Position numbers and translations under genes: made by a program. Positions 8,047-16,009 of a DNA stretch of 64,000 nucleotides are shown here, one piece after another. Position 1 is the first letter of the stretch; every line of letters begins with the position of its first letter. The notes below the pieces were generated by a model that made no database searches, had not been told where the DNA came from, and was given only the letters and a program-made list of their open reading frames with translations. The stretch covers positions 248,001 to 312,000 of the forward strand of contig JADJVD010000001.1 of the NCBI GenBank assembly GCA_016716745.1, in the 5' to 3' direction. Origin of the DNA: Hyphomicrobiales bacterium. Lineage in GTDB: Bacteria; Pseudomonadota; Alphaproteobacteria; Rhizobiales; Beijerinckiaceae.

Positions 8047-8967
8047 TCAGCGGAACAGCGACAGGATCGTCTGCGAGTTCTGGTTGGCGATCGACAGGGA
8101 CTGCACGCCGAGCTGCTGCTGGACCTGCAGGGCCTGAAGACGCGTCGACTCCTGGTTCATGTCGGCGTCGACCAGCGCGCCGACGCCCTTGGTGATCGCG
8201 TCGGACAGATCGGCGATGAACTGCGACTGCGTCGACACGCGGGCCTTGGAGGCGCCGAGCGAGGACGAGGCGGAGACGATGTCGGCATGCGCAGCGTCGG
8301 CGATCGAGACATACTCGTTGATCGTCGTGATGTCGGCGGCCGAATCGGTCAGCGCGGAGATGTCGATGTCGGCCAGCGCAATCGTCGAGCCGCCGGCCGT
8401 GCGATCCTTGTCGATGATGCCGAGATTGCCGTTGGAGTCGTAGAGGACCTTCGAGGAAATATCGACGTCGATCGTGTTGATCGTCACCGCGCCCGCGCCG
8501 TCGCGGGTGTAGGAGCCGACGACGCTGCGCGTGGCGTTGTAGTCGGCCGCGCCGGAGTCGACCGACAGCCAGTTCTGGCCGGAGAAGACGGCGGAGTCGG
8601 CGACGCTCTTGAGCTGGCTCTGCAACGCGCCGATTTCGTCCTGAACCTTGGCGCGGTCGATGCCGGGCTGGGCGGCGGCGACGAGCTTGTTCTTGATCTG
8701 GTCGACCAGATCCTTCGAGGCGTTGAGGCCGGCGGTGGCGACGTCGATCGTGGCCGTGCCGAGCGCCAGCGCGTCCTTGACGGTCGACAGCGCGCCGTTG
8801 TCGGACTTCATCGTCGTTGCGATCGACCAGTAGGCCGCGTTGTCGGAGGCCGAGCCGACGCGCAGGCCGGTCGAGATGCGACCCTGCGTCGTTTCGAGGT
8901 TGCGATTGGTCTGGGAAAGATTCTGAAGCGCGGTCAGGGCCGAGCTGTTGGTGAGAAGGCTGAGCAT
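8047..8967 (-). CDS. flaA: Flagellin
   Basis: 306 residues. It shows the flagellin N-terminal D0/D1 helices (LLTNSSALTALQNLSQTN, then ISTGLRVGSASDNAAYWSIA) and the C-terminal D0 helix (STRLQALQVQQQLGVQSL and IANQNSQTILSLFR), with a short variable centre (about residues 135-205) containing many Asp, Thr and Ser. Flagellin polymerises into the filament after export through the hook. Length and motifs match the small rhizobial flagellins (FlaA/FlaB type). It stands alone between fliF and fliP with its own terminator and a 194-base upstream gap, so it is likely transcribed separately and strongly. No second flagellin, flaF or flbT is present in this window. Confidence 0.95.
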   Translation of the reverse strand: MLSLLTNSSALTALQNLSQTNRNLETTQGRISTGLRVGSASDNAAYWSIATTMKSDNGALSTVKDALALGTATIDVATAGLNASKDLVDQIKNKLVAAAQPGIDRAKVQDEIGALQSQLKSVADSAVFSGQNWLSVDSGAADYNATRSVVGSYTRDGAGAVTINTIDVDISSKVLYDSNGNLGIIDKDRTAGGSTIALADIDISALTDSAADITTINEYVSIADAAHADIVSASSSLGASKARVSTQSQFIADLSDAITKGVGALVDADMNQESTRLQALQVQQQLGVQSLSIANQNSQTILSLFR

Positions 8968-9093
8968 GAAACGATGTCCCTGTCGGTTCTGTTGGGCGGG
9001 ACATTCCGGACCGGGCCGGGACGACGGGGCGGCTTCATGCCTCCGGGCGTTTCGTTCGCCCGACCCGTCATGCAGCCATCCTGCGCGGGGCGC

Positions 9094-9110
9094 GTTACGA
9101 AACCCTTAAG
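9094..9110. promoter_or_regulatory. CtrA-like motif upstream of flagellin
   Basis: TTAC-N7-TTAA at 9095-9109, one base off the TTAA-N7-TTAA consensus of CtrA, a known flagellar regulator in alphaproteobacteria. It lies about 130 bases upstream of the flagellin start in the non-coding gap 8968-9161. A second symmetric element, TTACGTAA, lies at 9152-9159. Functional role is inference from position and consensus. Confidence 0.3.
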
Positions 9111-9161
9111 ACGCGCGCGACAAGATGAATATCGTCAACGATTTTCGCTACTTACGTAACG

Positions 9162-9887
9162 TCACCCGTAGGAGCGCACGAGGCTGCCGGCGAGCAGACT
9201 CCAGCCGTCGATGAGGACGAAGAACAGAACTTTCAACGGCAGCGAGAGCACTGAGGGCGGCAACATCATCATGCCCATCGACATCACGACGATGGCCACG
9301 ATCATGTCGATGACGAGAAAGGGCAGGATGATCAGGAAGCCGATCTCGAAGCCGCGGCGCAGCTCGGAAATGAGAAAGGCCGGCATCAGCACGCGCAGGT
9401 CCGCCTCGTCACGCTTGACGATCTTCAGCTGCTCGGCGGCGAGATCGGAGAAGAGCTGGAGATCGCGGTCGCGCACCTGCGACAGCATGAAGGCGCGCAG
9501 CGGTTTGGCGGCGGCCTCGAACGCCTCCTTCTCGCCAATGCGATTCTCGATCAGAGGCGAGACGCCGTCGCGCCAGGCCTGATCGAGCGTCGGCGCCATA
9601 ACATAGGCGGTCATGAACAGCGACAACGCGATGAGCACGAGATTGGCGGGCGCGCCCTGCAGGCCGAGGCCGGAGCGCAGGAAGGAGAAGGCGACGAGAA
9701 AGCGCGTGAAACTCGTCGCCATGACGAGCAGCAAGGGCGCGAGCGACAGCGCGGTGAGCAGCGCGAAGGTCTGGACGAGGCGGCCCGAGATCGGGCCGGG
9801 CGCCTCCGCCGGCGCGCCCGCCGCTTGCGCCAGCGCCGCGCCGGCGGCGAAGGCGAGAAGAATGATCGCCAGCGAGAGCCGTTTCAC
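9162..9887 (-). CDS. fliP: Flagellar export gate protein FliP
   Basis: 241 residues. Signal peptide (LAIILLAFAAGAALAQA) then the FliP signature: LVQTFALLTALSLAPLLLVM, TSFTRFLVAFSFLR, LIALSLFMTAYVMAPTL, LMPAFLISELRRGFEIGF, VDM-type IDMIVAIVVMSMGMMMLPP and the C-terminal LVRSYG. FliP is the core pore subunit of the flagellar type III export gate. GTG start at 9887 overlaps the fliL stop (GTGA), giving translational coupling. It is the last gene of the long reverse-strand run before the flagellin gene. Confidence 0.95.
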   Translation of the reverse strand: MKRLSLAIILLAFAAGAALAQAAGAPAEAPGPISGRLVQTFALLTALSLAPLLLVMATSFTRFLVAFSFLRSGLGLQGAPANLVLIALSLFMTAYVMAPTLDQAWRDGVSPLIENRIGEKEAFEAAAKPLRAFMLSQVRDRDLQLFSDLAAEQLKIVKRDEADLRVLMPAFLISELRRGFEIGFLIILPFLVIDMIVAIVVMSMGMMMLPPSVLSLPLKVLFFVLIDGWSLLAGSLVRSYG

Positions 9888-10390
9888 TGCACCACCAGCG
9901 TGTGAATGACGAGGGCGCGCGCGCGCCGCGCGCTGCGGATGGCGAGACGCTCGTCGAGATCCTCGCGCAGATGCTGAAGGCCGAGCGAGCCTTGGATCTG
10001 CGGCAGCGTGAGCGTCGCGAGATAGGCGAGCATGTCCTGCGTCACCTCTCCGCGGAGCTTTTCGAGCTCCTTGGCCTCCATCGGATCGACGTTGATCGAG
10101 GCTTCCAGACGCACCCAGACGCCGGCGGGCGCGGCGAGATTGCCGACGATGGGCGGCAGTTCGACGAGGCCGGCGCGCGGAGCCGCCTTCGGATCGGGTT
10201 TGGCGTCCCCATGCCCGCCGCCCTTGGCCTCGCCTTGGCCGCTCTTGGCGTCGACCGGCGCGGGCGCGGCCGCCTCCGTCTTCGCCTTCGCCTGTTCGGT
10301 CGCGACCGGCGGACGCAGGAAGCGCGCATAGGCGACGCCGAGACCGGCGGCGAGGAGGCCGGCGACGAGAAGGCTCAGGACGAAGCGCAT
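9884..10390 (-). CDS. fliL: Flagellar basal body protein FliL
   Basis: 168 residues with one N-terminal TM helix (LSLLVAGLLAAGLGVAYARF), a Lys/Ala/Pro-rich linker containing GHGDAKPDPKAAP, and the FliL periplasmic domain (VELPPIVGNLAAPAGVWVRL, PQIQGSLGLQHLREDLDERL, ending LVIHTLVVQ). FliL is a stomatin-like ring protein around the stator that supports torque. The stop overlaps the fliP start; flgH ends 9 bases upstream. Confidence 0.93.
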   Translation of the reverse strand: MRFVLSLLVAGLLAAGLGVAYARFLRPPVATEQAKAKTEAAAPAPVDAKSGQGEAKGGGHGDAKPDPKAAPRAGLVELPPIVGNLAAPAGVWVRLEASINVDPMEAKELEKLRGEVTQDMLAYLATLTLPQIQGSLGLQHLREDLDERLAIRSARRARALVIHTLVVQ

Positions 10391-10399
10391 CGCATCCCC

Positions 10400-11107
10400 T
10401 CAGAACGGCGTGACGCGGTCGTAAAGCTGATGCACGACGCCCGGCTGCTGCACCTCGCTCAGACGGCCGCGCCCGCCATAAGAGACGCGCGCCTCGGCGA
10501 TCTTGTCGTAGGCGATGGTGTTGTCGCGGCCGATGTCGCGCGGGCGCACGAGGCCGGCGATGGTGAGGTTGCGCAGCTCGAAATCGACGCGGATCTCCTG
10601 CGAGCCGGAGATCATGAGATTGCCGTTGGCGAGCACGTCCGTGACGACGGCGGCGATGGAGAGCTGGATCTTCTCGGAGCGTTGAATCGCGCCCTTGCCC
10701 TTGCTGGAGGATTGCGACTCGACATCGAGCCCGGCGGAGGCGGCGCGGTTGAGGCCGAACAGAGCGAGGATGAGGTCGAAATTGTTCTTCACCTTCGAAT
10801 CGCGCGACCGGTCCGTCGTGTTGCCGAGGCTGGCGCGGTCGTCGATCGAGATGTTGATCGTCAGGATGTCGCCGACGCGCGCGGCGCGCCTGTCGCGAAA
10901 CAGATCGCCGTTGCGCGCGTCCCACAGCGAATCGCCGCCGATACGCTCGGAACGCAGGCCGTAGCTCATCACCTGCGGCGCCTTCGTCTGCGCGATGCCC
11001 GAGCCGACGGACGTCATCTCGGGCTCGCGACCGAGATCGCGCATGTCGCCGGCGCATCCGGCGAGCGCGGCGGCGAGCATTACGGGAACGGCGATGCGTC
11101 GAATCAC
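10400..11107 (-). CDS. flgH: Flagellar L-ring lipoprotein FlgH
   Basis: 235 residues. Lipobox at LAAALAGCAG with the lipidated Cys18, then FlgH features: GSLWDAR-like DSLWDARNGDLFRDRRAARVGDILTINI, SIDDRASLGNTTDRSRD, VVTDVLANGNLMISGSQEI and VRPRDIGRDNTIAYDKIAEAR. FlgH forms the outer-membrane bushing around the rod. GTG at 11107 follows AGGAGCGACCCC and overlaps the motE stop (GTGA), which supports this start over upstream codons. Confidence 0.95.
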   Translation of the reverse strand: MIRRIAVPVMLAAALAGCAGDMRDLGREPEMTSVGSGIAQTKAPQVMSYGLRSERIGGDSLWDARNGDLFRDRRAARVGDILTINISIDDRASLGNTTDRSRDSKVKNNFDLILALFGLNRAASAGLDVESQSSSKGKGAIQRSEKIQLSIAAVVTDVLANGNLMISGSQEIRVDFELRNLTIAGLVRPRDIGRDNTIAYDKIAEARVSYGGRGRLSEVQQPGVVHQLYDRVTPF

Positions 11108-11946
11108 GGGGTCGCTCCTTGCGCGCCGACGGGGGCGGGAGTCATCGCGGCGGCGAGGCGCGCGGCCTTGGCCGGCTGCATCTCGTTGAGAACGGCGCTG
11201 GCGTTGCGCGCGCTCATGCGCTGCAGGAGCGCCGAGGCGCTCGCCTCCTCCATCGCGGCGAGCTGGGCGGCGGCCGCATCCGGCCGCATGCGCGCGAGAA
11301 TGGCGGAGACGTTGTCCTCCGCCTTGCGGCGCGCCTCCTCCTGCTTGCGAAACCACTCGCGATATTCCGCCTGCTTTTTCTCCAGCCGCTCGATCTGCTC
11401 GGCGACGCGCGCCTCGAGTTCGCTGAGGCGCTTGGCCTGATAGGCGGCGCGCGCCTCCTGCGCGGCGTCCTGAACGACGCGGCAATAGGCCGAGGCGAGC
11501 GAATTGGCGGGCGGCGCTTTCGACTCGGCGACGGCCGGCGGCGCGGCGAGCGCGACCGCGGCCGCGACCGGCGCTTGCGGCGGCCGCCAGTCCGGCGGCA
11601 GGGCGGGGCCGAAGGCTTCCGGCTTCGCGGCGGCGTCGCGCGTCTCGGCAGGCGCGGCGGCCGCCTTCGTCGGTTCGGCCGACCTGTCGAGCGGATCCGG
11701 AATGGTCGCCAGATCGAGCGGCCGGGGTGGCGGCTGCGGCGGCGCGGCAGGCGCGGCGCGCGGGCGGGCGCGCGGCTTCGGCCGGAGCGCCGGGGCGATG
11801 AGATCGAGCGGGGCCGTCCGCTGCTCGGCGGCAGCGGGCGTCGCGGGCGCCGTCCCCCCGTCGGGTTCGGCGCGCGCCGGCGAGCGGACGAGCGCGCCGG
11901 CGAGCGCGGCGAGAACCAAACCCAATGAGCGTGCAGTCGGCCTCAT
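11104..11946 (-). CDS. motE: Periplasmic motility protein MotE
   Basis: 280 residues. Signal peptide (SLGLVLAALAGALVRSPARA), then a long Pro/Ala-rich region (about 30-140), a coiled-coil segment (LSELEARVAEQIERLEKKQA), and a MotE-type C-terminal domain (VSAILARMRPDAAAAQLAAM and MSARNASAVLNEMQPAKAARL), which resembles the MgtE N-terminal intracellular repeat. In Sinorhizobium MotE acts as a periplasmic chaperone of MotC. Position between flgI and flgH is the rhizobial one. A 59-base gap separates its start from the flgI stop. Confidence 0.88.
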   Translation of the reverse strand: MRPTARSLGLVLAALAGALVRSPARAEPDGGTAPATPAAAEQRTAPLDLIAPALRPKPRARPRAAPAAPPQPPPRPLDLATIPDPLDRSAEPTKAAAAPAETRDAAAKPEAFGPALPPDWRPPQAPVAAAVALAAPPAVAESKAPPANSLASAYCRVVQDAAQEARAAYQAKRLSELEARVAEQIERLEKKQAEYREWFRKQEEARRKAEDNVSAILARMRPDAAAAQLAAMEEASASALLQRMSARNASAVLNEMQPAKAARLAAAMTPAPVGAQGATP

Positions 11947-12005
11947 GCGCAACCGTCTTCCGTGTCGGGGCGACTGTGCGCGGCGGCGCTTGCCTCGGGC
12001 TGGCG

Positions 12006-13118
12006 CTATTGCACGACGAGTTCGGCCTGCAACGCGCCGGCTGTCTTCAGCGTTTGCAGGATGGCGATGATTCCGGTCGGCTTCAGGCCGATATTGTTGA
12101 GGCCGCGCACCAGCGTGCGCAGCGTCGCGCCGTTGAGGATGGCGATCTGTCCGCCCGATTGCTCGGCCTCGATCTGCGTGCGCGGCAGCACGACCGTCTC
12201 GCCCTTCGACAAGGGGGCCGGCTGCGAGGCGACCGGCGTTTCGGTGACGCGCACCGTGACGCCGCCATGCGTCACCGCGACGGTCGAGATCTTCACGTCC
12301 TGACCGATGACGATGGTGCCGGTGCGCGCGTCGACGACGACGCGGGCCGGCGCGTCCGGCGCGACCTCGATATCGCCGATCTCGGCGAGGAAGCGCGCCG
12401 CCGTGCCGCGCGGCGGACGCGTCAGCAGCACGGTGCGGTGATCGCGCTCGCGGGCGAGATCCTTGCCGTAGGCGCGGCGCGTGTGGGCGTTCACCGCATC
12501 GGCGATGAGCGTCGCGGTGCGGAAATCGGGGTTTCGCAGTTCGAGCGCGAGCGGCCCGTCGGCGAGCGCGCCCGGCGGCTCGCGCTCGACGGCGCCGCCG
12601 CCGGGCACGCGCGCGGCGGTCGGCACGCCCTGGCTCAACTGCTCGCCCTGTCCCTGCGCGGCGAGGCCCGAGACGATGAGCTGGCCTTGCGCGACGGCGT
12701 AGGTCTGCCCGTCGGCGCCGGTGAGCGGGGTCAGCACCAGCGTGCCGCCCATCAGCGAGGCCGCGTCGCCCATCGAGGACACCGTGACGTCGATGCGCGA
12801 GCCGCGATTGGCGAAGGGCGGCAGATCGGCCGTCACCACCACGGCGGCGACGTTGCGGGTGCGCAGCGCGCCGGCCTTCACCGACACGCCCATGCGATCG
12901 AGCATGGATTGCAGCGACTGCTCGGTGAAGGGCGCGTTGCGCAGGCTGTCGCCGCTGCCTTGCAGGCCGACGACGAGGCCGTAGCCGACGAGCTGGTTGT
13001 CGCGCATCTTCGGCGTCGAGACGATGTCCTTGATGCGCGTCGCCTGCGCCGCGCCGACGCCGGCGAGCGCAATCAGCGCGGCGAGCGCCAGACGTTTCAG
13101 GGCCCGCCGACGCTTCAA
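12006..13118 (-). CDS. flgI: Flagellar P-ring protein FlgI
   Basis: 370 residues. Signal peptide (RLALAALIALAGVGAAQA), then the FlgI core: TRIKDIVSTPKMRDNQLVGY, GLVVGLQGSGDSLRNAPFT, QSMLDRMGVSV, NVAAVVVTADLPPFA, GSRIDVTVSSMGDAASL, and the C-terminal LVRGLNNIGLKPTGIIAILQ followed by KTAGALQAELVVQ. FlgI forms the periplasmic rod bushing with FlgA as chaperone. The start must be a TTG at 13118, as no in-frame ATG precedes the signal peptide; it overlaps the flgA stop (TTGA). Confidence 0.95.
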   Translation of the reverse strand: MKRRRALKRLALAALIALAGVGAAQATRIKDIVSTPKMRDNQLVGYGLVVGLQGSGDSLRNAPFTEQSLQSMLDRMGVSVKAGALRTRNVAAVVVTADLPPFANRGSRIDVTVSSMGDAASLMGGTLVLTPLTGADGQTYAVAQGQLIVSGLAAQGQGEQLSQGVPTAARVPGGGAVEREPPGALADGPLALELRNPDFRTATLIADAVNAHTRRAYGKDLARERDHRTVLLTRPPRGTAARFLAEIGDIEVAPDAPARVVVDARTGTIVIGQDVKISTVAVTHGGVTVRVTETPVASQPAPLSKGETVVLPRTQIEAEQSGGQIAILNGATLRTLVRGLNNIGLKPTGIIAILQTLKTAGALQAELVVQ

Positions 13119-13564
13119 GGCCCATCCTCGATCGCCAGCGATCCGTCCGCGGTCAGCACTCCCGAGACGACGACGCCGGTCTGCGCGTTGCGGGCGCGGG
13201 CGCGCTCGCCGGCTGCAGCGGCCTGCAACGCGACGCCGGCGGCGCGGATCTCGAGCCCGTCGGCGCGGAAGATCAGCCGCACGCCGGAACCGATCTGCAC
13301 GAGCGGCGGATCGGCGAGCGCGGCGAGCGGCACCGGGCGGCGCGGCAGCAGGGTCGTCCGGCTCATCTTGCCGACGATCTCGGACGCGGCGGTGGCCACC
13401 GCGCCGAGGCCCGGCACGCGCGTCTCCGGCTCCAGCGCCTCCAGCATGTCGGCGCGGATGATCTGGCGCGGATAGATCGTCACGGTCGGCACGAGCGCCG
13501 TCTGCGCGAGGGCCGCCGAGGCGGCGAACGTCGCGCCCGCGACGAGCCCGGCGCGCGCGATCAT
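13115..13564 (-). CDS. flgA: Flagellar P-ring assembly chaperone FlgA
   Basis: 149 residues with a signal peptide (ARAGLVAGATFAASAALAQ) and the SAF-like FlgA domain: PRQIIRADMLEALEPE, a KMSRTTLLPRRPVPLAAL stretch and GSGVRLIFRADGLEIRAAGVA, ending TGVVVSGVLTADGSLAIEDGP. FlgA is a periplasmic chaperone for P-ring assembly. The ATG overlaps the flgG stop, and its own stop overlaps the flgI start. Confidence 0.9.
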   Translation of the reverse strand: MIARAGLVAGATFAASAALAQTALVPTVTIYPRQIIRADMLEALEPETRVPGLGAVATAASEIVGKMSRTTLLPRRPVPLAALADPPLVQIGSGVRLIFRADGLEIRAAGVALQAAAAGERARARNAQTGVVVSGVLTADGSLAIEDGP

Positions 13565-14351
13565 CTGATCGCCCGCGTCAGAGTCGACGACATGTCGTCG
13601 GCCGCCTGCACGATCTTGGAGTTCATCTCGTAGGCGCGCTGGGCGGAGATGAGTTCGGTGATCTCCTTCACCGGATCGACGTTCGAGCTTTCCAGATAGC
13701 CCTGACGGATCGTCCCCAGCCCGTCGAGCCGGGATTGCCGGCGACCGGCGCGCCGGAGGCGGTGGTCTGCTTGTAGAGATTGCCGCCGAGCGGCTCGAGC
13801 CCGGCCTCGTTGGCGAAGTTGGCGAGCGCGATCTGGCCGATCTGCTGCAACGCCGTCTGCCCCGGCAGACGCGCGCTGACGACGCCGGACTCGTTGACGA
13901 CGACCTCCAGCGTGTTGGGCGGAATCGTCATCGCCGGCTGCACCTGATAGCCGTCGAGCGTGACGATCTGCCCCGTTCCGTTGGTGTTGAAGGCGCCGGC
14001 GCGGGTGTAGACCGTTTCGCCGTCCGGTCCGAGAATCTGGAAGAAGCCGCGGCCCGACAGCGCCAGATCGAGCTTGTTGCCGGTCTGCGCGATGGTGCCT
14101 TGCAGATGCAGGTTGCGGATCGCGGCGGTGCGCACGCCGAGGCCGATATTGGCGCCCTCGGGGATCACCCCTTCCTCGCCGCGCGCCGAGGCGCCCTGCA
14201 GGCGCTCGGCCATGTAGAGCAGATCGGTGAACTCCGCGCGGGCGCGCTTGAAGCCGGTCGTGTTGATGTTCGCCACGTTGTTGGCGATCACCTCGACGTT
14301 CATCTGTTGCGCGGCGAGCCCGGTCGCCGCGATATGAAGAGCTCTCATCAT
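13561..14351 (-). CDS. flgG: Flagellar distal rod protein FlgG (frame change near 3' end)
   Basis: About 262 residues when joined. N-terminal rod motif (MRALHIAATGLAAQQMNVEV, NNVANINTTGFKRARAEF), then LDLALSGRGFFQILGPDG and GQIVTLDGYQVQPAMTIP. The frame shifts at a TGGGG run (13714-13717): as read, the product ends early, but restoring one base gives IRQGYLESSNVDPVKEIT and LISAQRAYEMNSKIVQAADD, the FlgG C-terminus, with the stop at 13561 overlapping the flgA start. The intact tail in another frame argues for a base-call error. FlgG forms the distal rod. Confidence 0.92.
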
Positions 14352-14361
14352 TGCGGCGACC

Positions 14362-14691
14362 TCAGATCTGCATCCGTGAAATGTCCTGAAGCGAGGCGAC
14401 GAAGCGGTCGCGCAGGGCGATCGCCGTCTGCAGCGCGCGCTCGGCCTCCATCACCTTGCCGACGACGACATGCAACGGCGCATCGCCCGACAGGCCGCGA
14501 AGCGAGGCCGTCTCCGCCTCGCCGAGCGCGCGGCGCCCGCTCTCGGCGGCCTCGGTCAGAAACTGCGAGAAGCTGGCGCCGTCGGCGCCGCTGGCCGCGC
14601 CTGCGGCGCGCGTTTCGGCGGAGAGCGCATGCGCGGCGGCCGATTGCGGCGACAGCGCGCCGGAGACGGCGGTGATCAGCTCGATCGACAT
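14362..14691 (-). CDS. fliE: Flagellar hook-basal body protein FliE
   Basis: 109 residues. The C-terminal half carries the FliE pattern: FSQFLTEAAESGRRALGEAE, APLHVVVGKVMEAERALQTA and IALRDRFVASLQDISRMQI. FliE is the adaptor between MS ring and proximal rod. It lies between flgC and flgG as in rhizobia, with gaps of 2 and 10 bases. Confidence 0.92.
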   Translation of the reverse strand: MSIELITAVSGALSPQSAAAHALSAETRAAGAASGADGASFSQFLTEAAESGRRALGEAETASLRGLSGDAPLHVVVGKVMEAERALQTAIALRDRFVASLQDISRMQI

Positions 14692-14693
14692 CG

Positions 14694-15110
14694 TCAGCCC
14701 TTCAGAAGGTCGATGGTCATGGCGTGCAGCTCGCGCGCCTGACGGACGATCTGCAACGCGGCCTGATAGGAGCGGTTGGCCTCGCGCATGTCGGCGAGTT
14801 CGACGAGCTGATCGACATTCGGCAGCTTGACGACGCCCTTGTCGTCGGCGGCGGGATGGGAGGGATCGTATTCGACCCGGAAGGGCCGCTCGTCCTCGGC
14901 GACGCGCTTGATCCTGACGAGGCGCGCCTCGCCGACGCGGTCGAGCGTCGTCTCGAAGGAGACGATCTTGCGCCGGAACGGATCGCCGCCGGGCGTCGAG
15001 GCCGTCGAGTCGGCGTTGGCGATGTTCTCAGCGACGACGCGCATGCGCGTGGACTGCGCCTCGAGCCCCGAGGCGGCGATGCGGAAGGCTGCCGACAGCG
15101 GATCGCTCAT
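14694..15110 (-). CDS. flgC: Flagellar proximal rod protein FlgC
   Basis: 138 residues. N-terminal rod motif (AFRIAASGLEAQSTRMRV, AENIANADSTASTPGGDP) and C-terminal FlgC motif (VDQLVELADMREANRSYQAA). The segment VVKLPNV before it, with the SyqANl-like ending, distinguishes FlgC from FlgB. Short gaps to flgB (3 bases) and fliE (2 bases) indicate one operon. Confidence 0.94.
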   Translation of the reverse strand: MSDPLSAAFRIAASGLEAQSTRMRVVAENIANADSTASTPGGDPFRRKIVSFETTLDRVGEARLVRIKRVAEDERPFRVEYDPSHPAADDKGVVKLPNVDQLVELADMREANRSYQAALQIVRQARELHAMTIDLLKG

Positions 15111-15113
15111 GCC

Positions 15114-15491
15114 TCAGCCCTTCAGATTGAGCAGCGTCATGCGCTGAAAGGCGCGCATGACGCTGGTGGCGACGGCGGCGCCGCGATTGGTTTCCGAGGC
15201 CCGCATCAGCTCCTGCTCGAGCGCGACGGAATTGCCGGAATAAGTCGTCTCCCAGCTGCGCGCGGGGGCGACGCGGTGGGCGCCCGACGCATCGGGCGCG
15301 CCGGAGGCGAGATGGCCGGGATGCGTCGCGGCCAGCCGCACGGGTTGAGCGTCGAGCACGTCGGAGAAGGCGCGCAGGTCGCGCGGGCGAAAGCCCGGCG
15401 TGTTGGCGTTCGAGATGTTCTCCGCAATGGTCGACTGGCGCGTCGCCAGCCAATCGAGGCGGCGCTCGCCGAGGGCGAACAGATCGGTCAC
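15114..15491 (-). CDS. flgB: Flagellar proximal rod protein FlgB
   Basis: 125 residues. TDLFALGERRLDWLATRQST, then IAENISNANTPGFRPRDLRA is the FlgB rod motif; the end (SVMRAFQRMTLLNLKG) carries the family C-terminal helix. The GTG at 15491 is preferred because GGAGG lies 5-9 bases upstream; another in-frame GTG at 15506 would place that ribosome site inside the gene. Confidence 0.92.
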   Translation of the reverse strand: MTDLFALGERRLDWLATRQSTIAENISNANTPGFRPRDLRAFSDVLDAQPVRLAATHPGHLASGAPDASGAHRVAPARSWETTYSGNSVALEQELMRASETNRGAAVATSVMRAFQRMTLLNLKG

Positions 15492-15540
15492 GTCGTCCTC
15501 CCTCACAGGGGATCATGCATGCGCCTCATGCGCAGGCTCA

Positions 15541-15990
15541 TCATGTCCGGCCGGGCTTGTCCCTGGCTGTCGCCGTCTCGTCCGGCGCGATGCGGCTGCG
15601 GGCGAGCGCGGCGGCGAGAGCCTCCGCCGGGTCCTCGTTCTTCGGCGCGTTGACGCCCATCACCTCGACGCCGCCGCGATGCGAGCCGAGCGTGAGGCGC
15701 AGAAACGCCGTGACCGGCGGGGCGCAGAACTCCAGATCGATGGAGACCGCCGCGCGCCCCTCCCAGCTCGCGCGCGCCTCCGCCGCGAGCGCGAATTCGA
15801 GCGCGCCGGGGCGGAAGTGCAATTCGGCGCAGGAGGCGACGATGTCCGCCATTTCCGCGCAGCGGCCGGACTTGGCGTGGAAGATGAGCTCGTCGAGCTC
15901 GACGAGGCGAAGCTCGGCGGCGACAGGGCGCAGCGCCTCCGCCAGCAGGCGTTCGCAGCGGGCGCGCGAGGCGGCGACGTCTGTGCTCAT
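15541..15990 (-). CDS. Unknown protein in the flagellar cluster
   Basis: 149 residues, no signal peptide or TM helix. It has helical parts at the N-terminus (ARCERLLAEALRPVAAELRL) and strand-rich parts in the middle (GALEFALAAEARASWEGRAA, SIDLEFCAPPVTAFLRLTLG). I do not recognise the family. ATG at 15990 follows GAGGGG at good spacing. It lies between flhB and flgB, so a cytoplasmic flagellar assembly role is possible but not shown. Confidence 0.7.
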   Translation of the reverse strand: MSTDVAASRARCERLLAEALRPVAAELRLVELDELIFHAKSGRCAEMADIVASCAELHFRPGALEFALAAEARASWEGRAAVSIDLEFCAPPVTAFLRLTLGSHRGGVEVMGVNAPKNEDPAEALAAALARSRIAPDETATARDKPGRT

Positions 15991-16009
15991 GATCCCCTCG
16001 CGACGCGGC

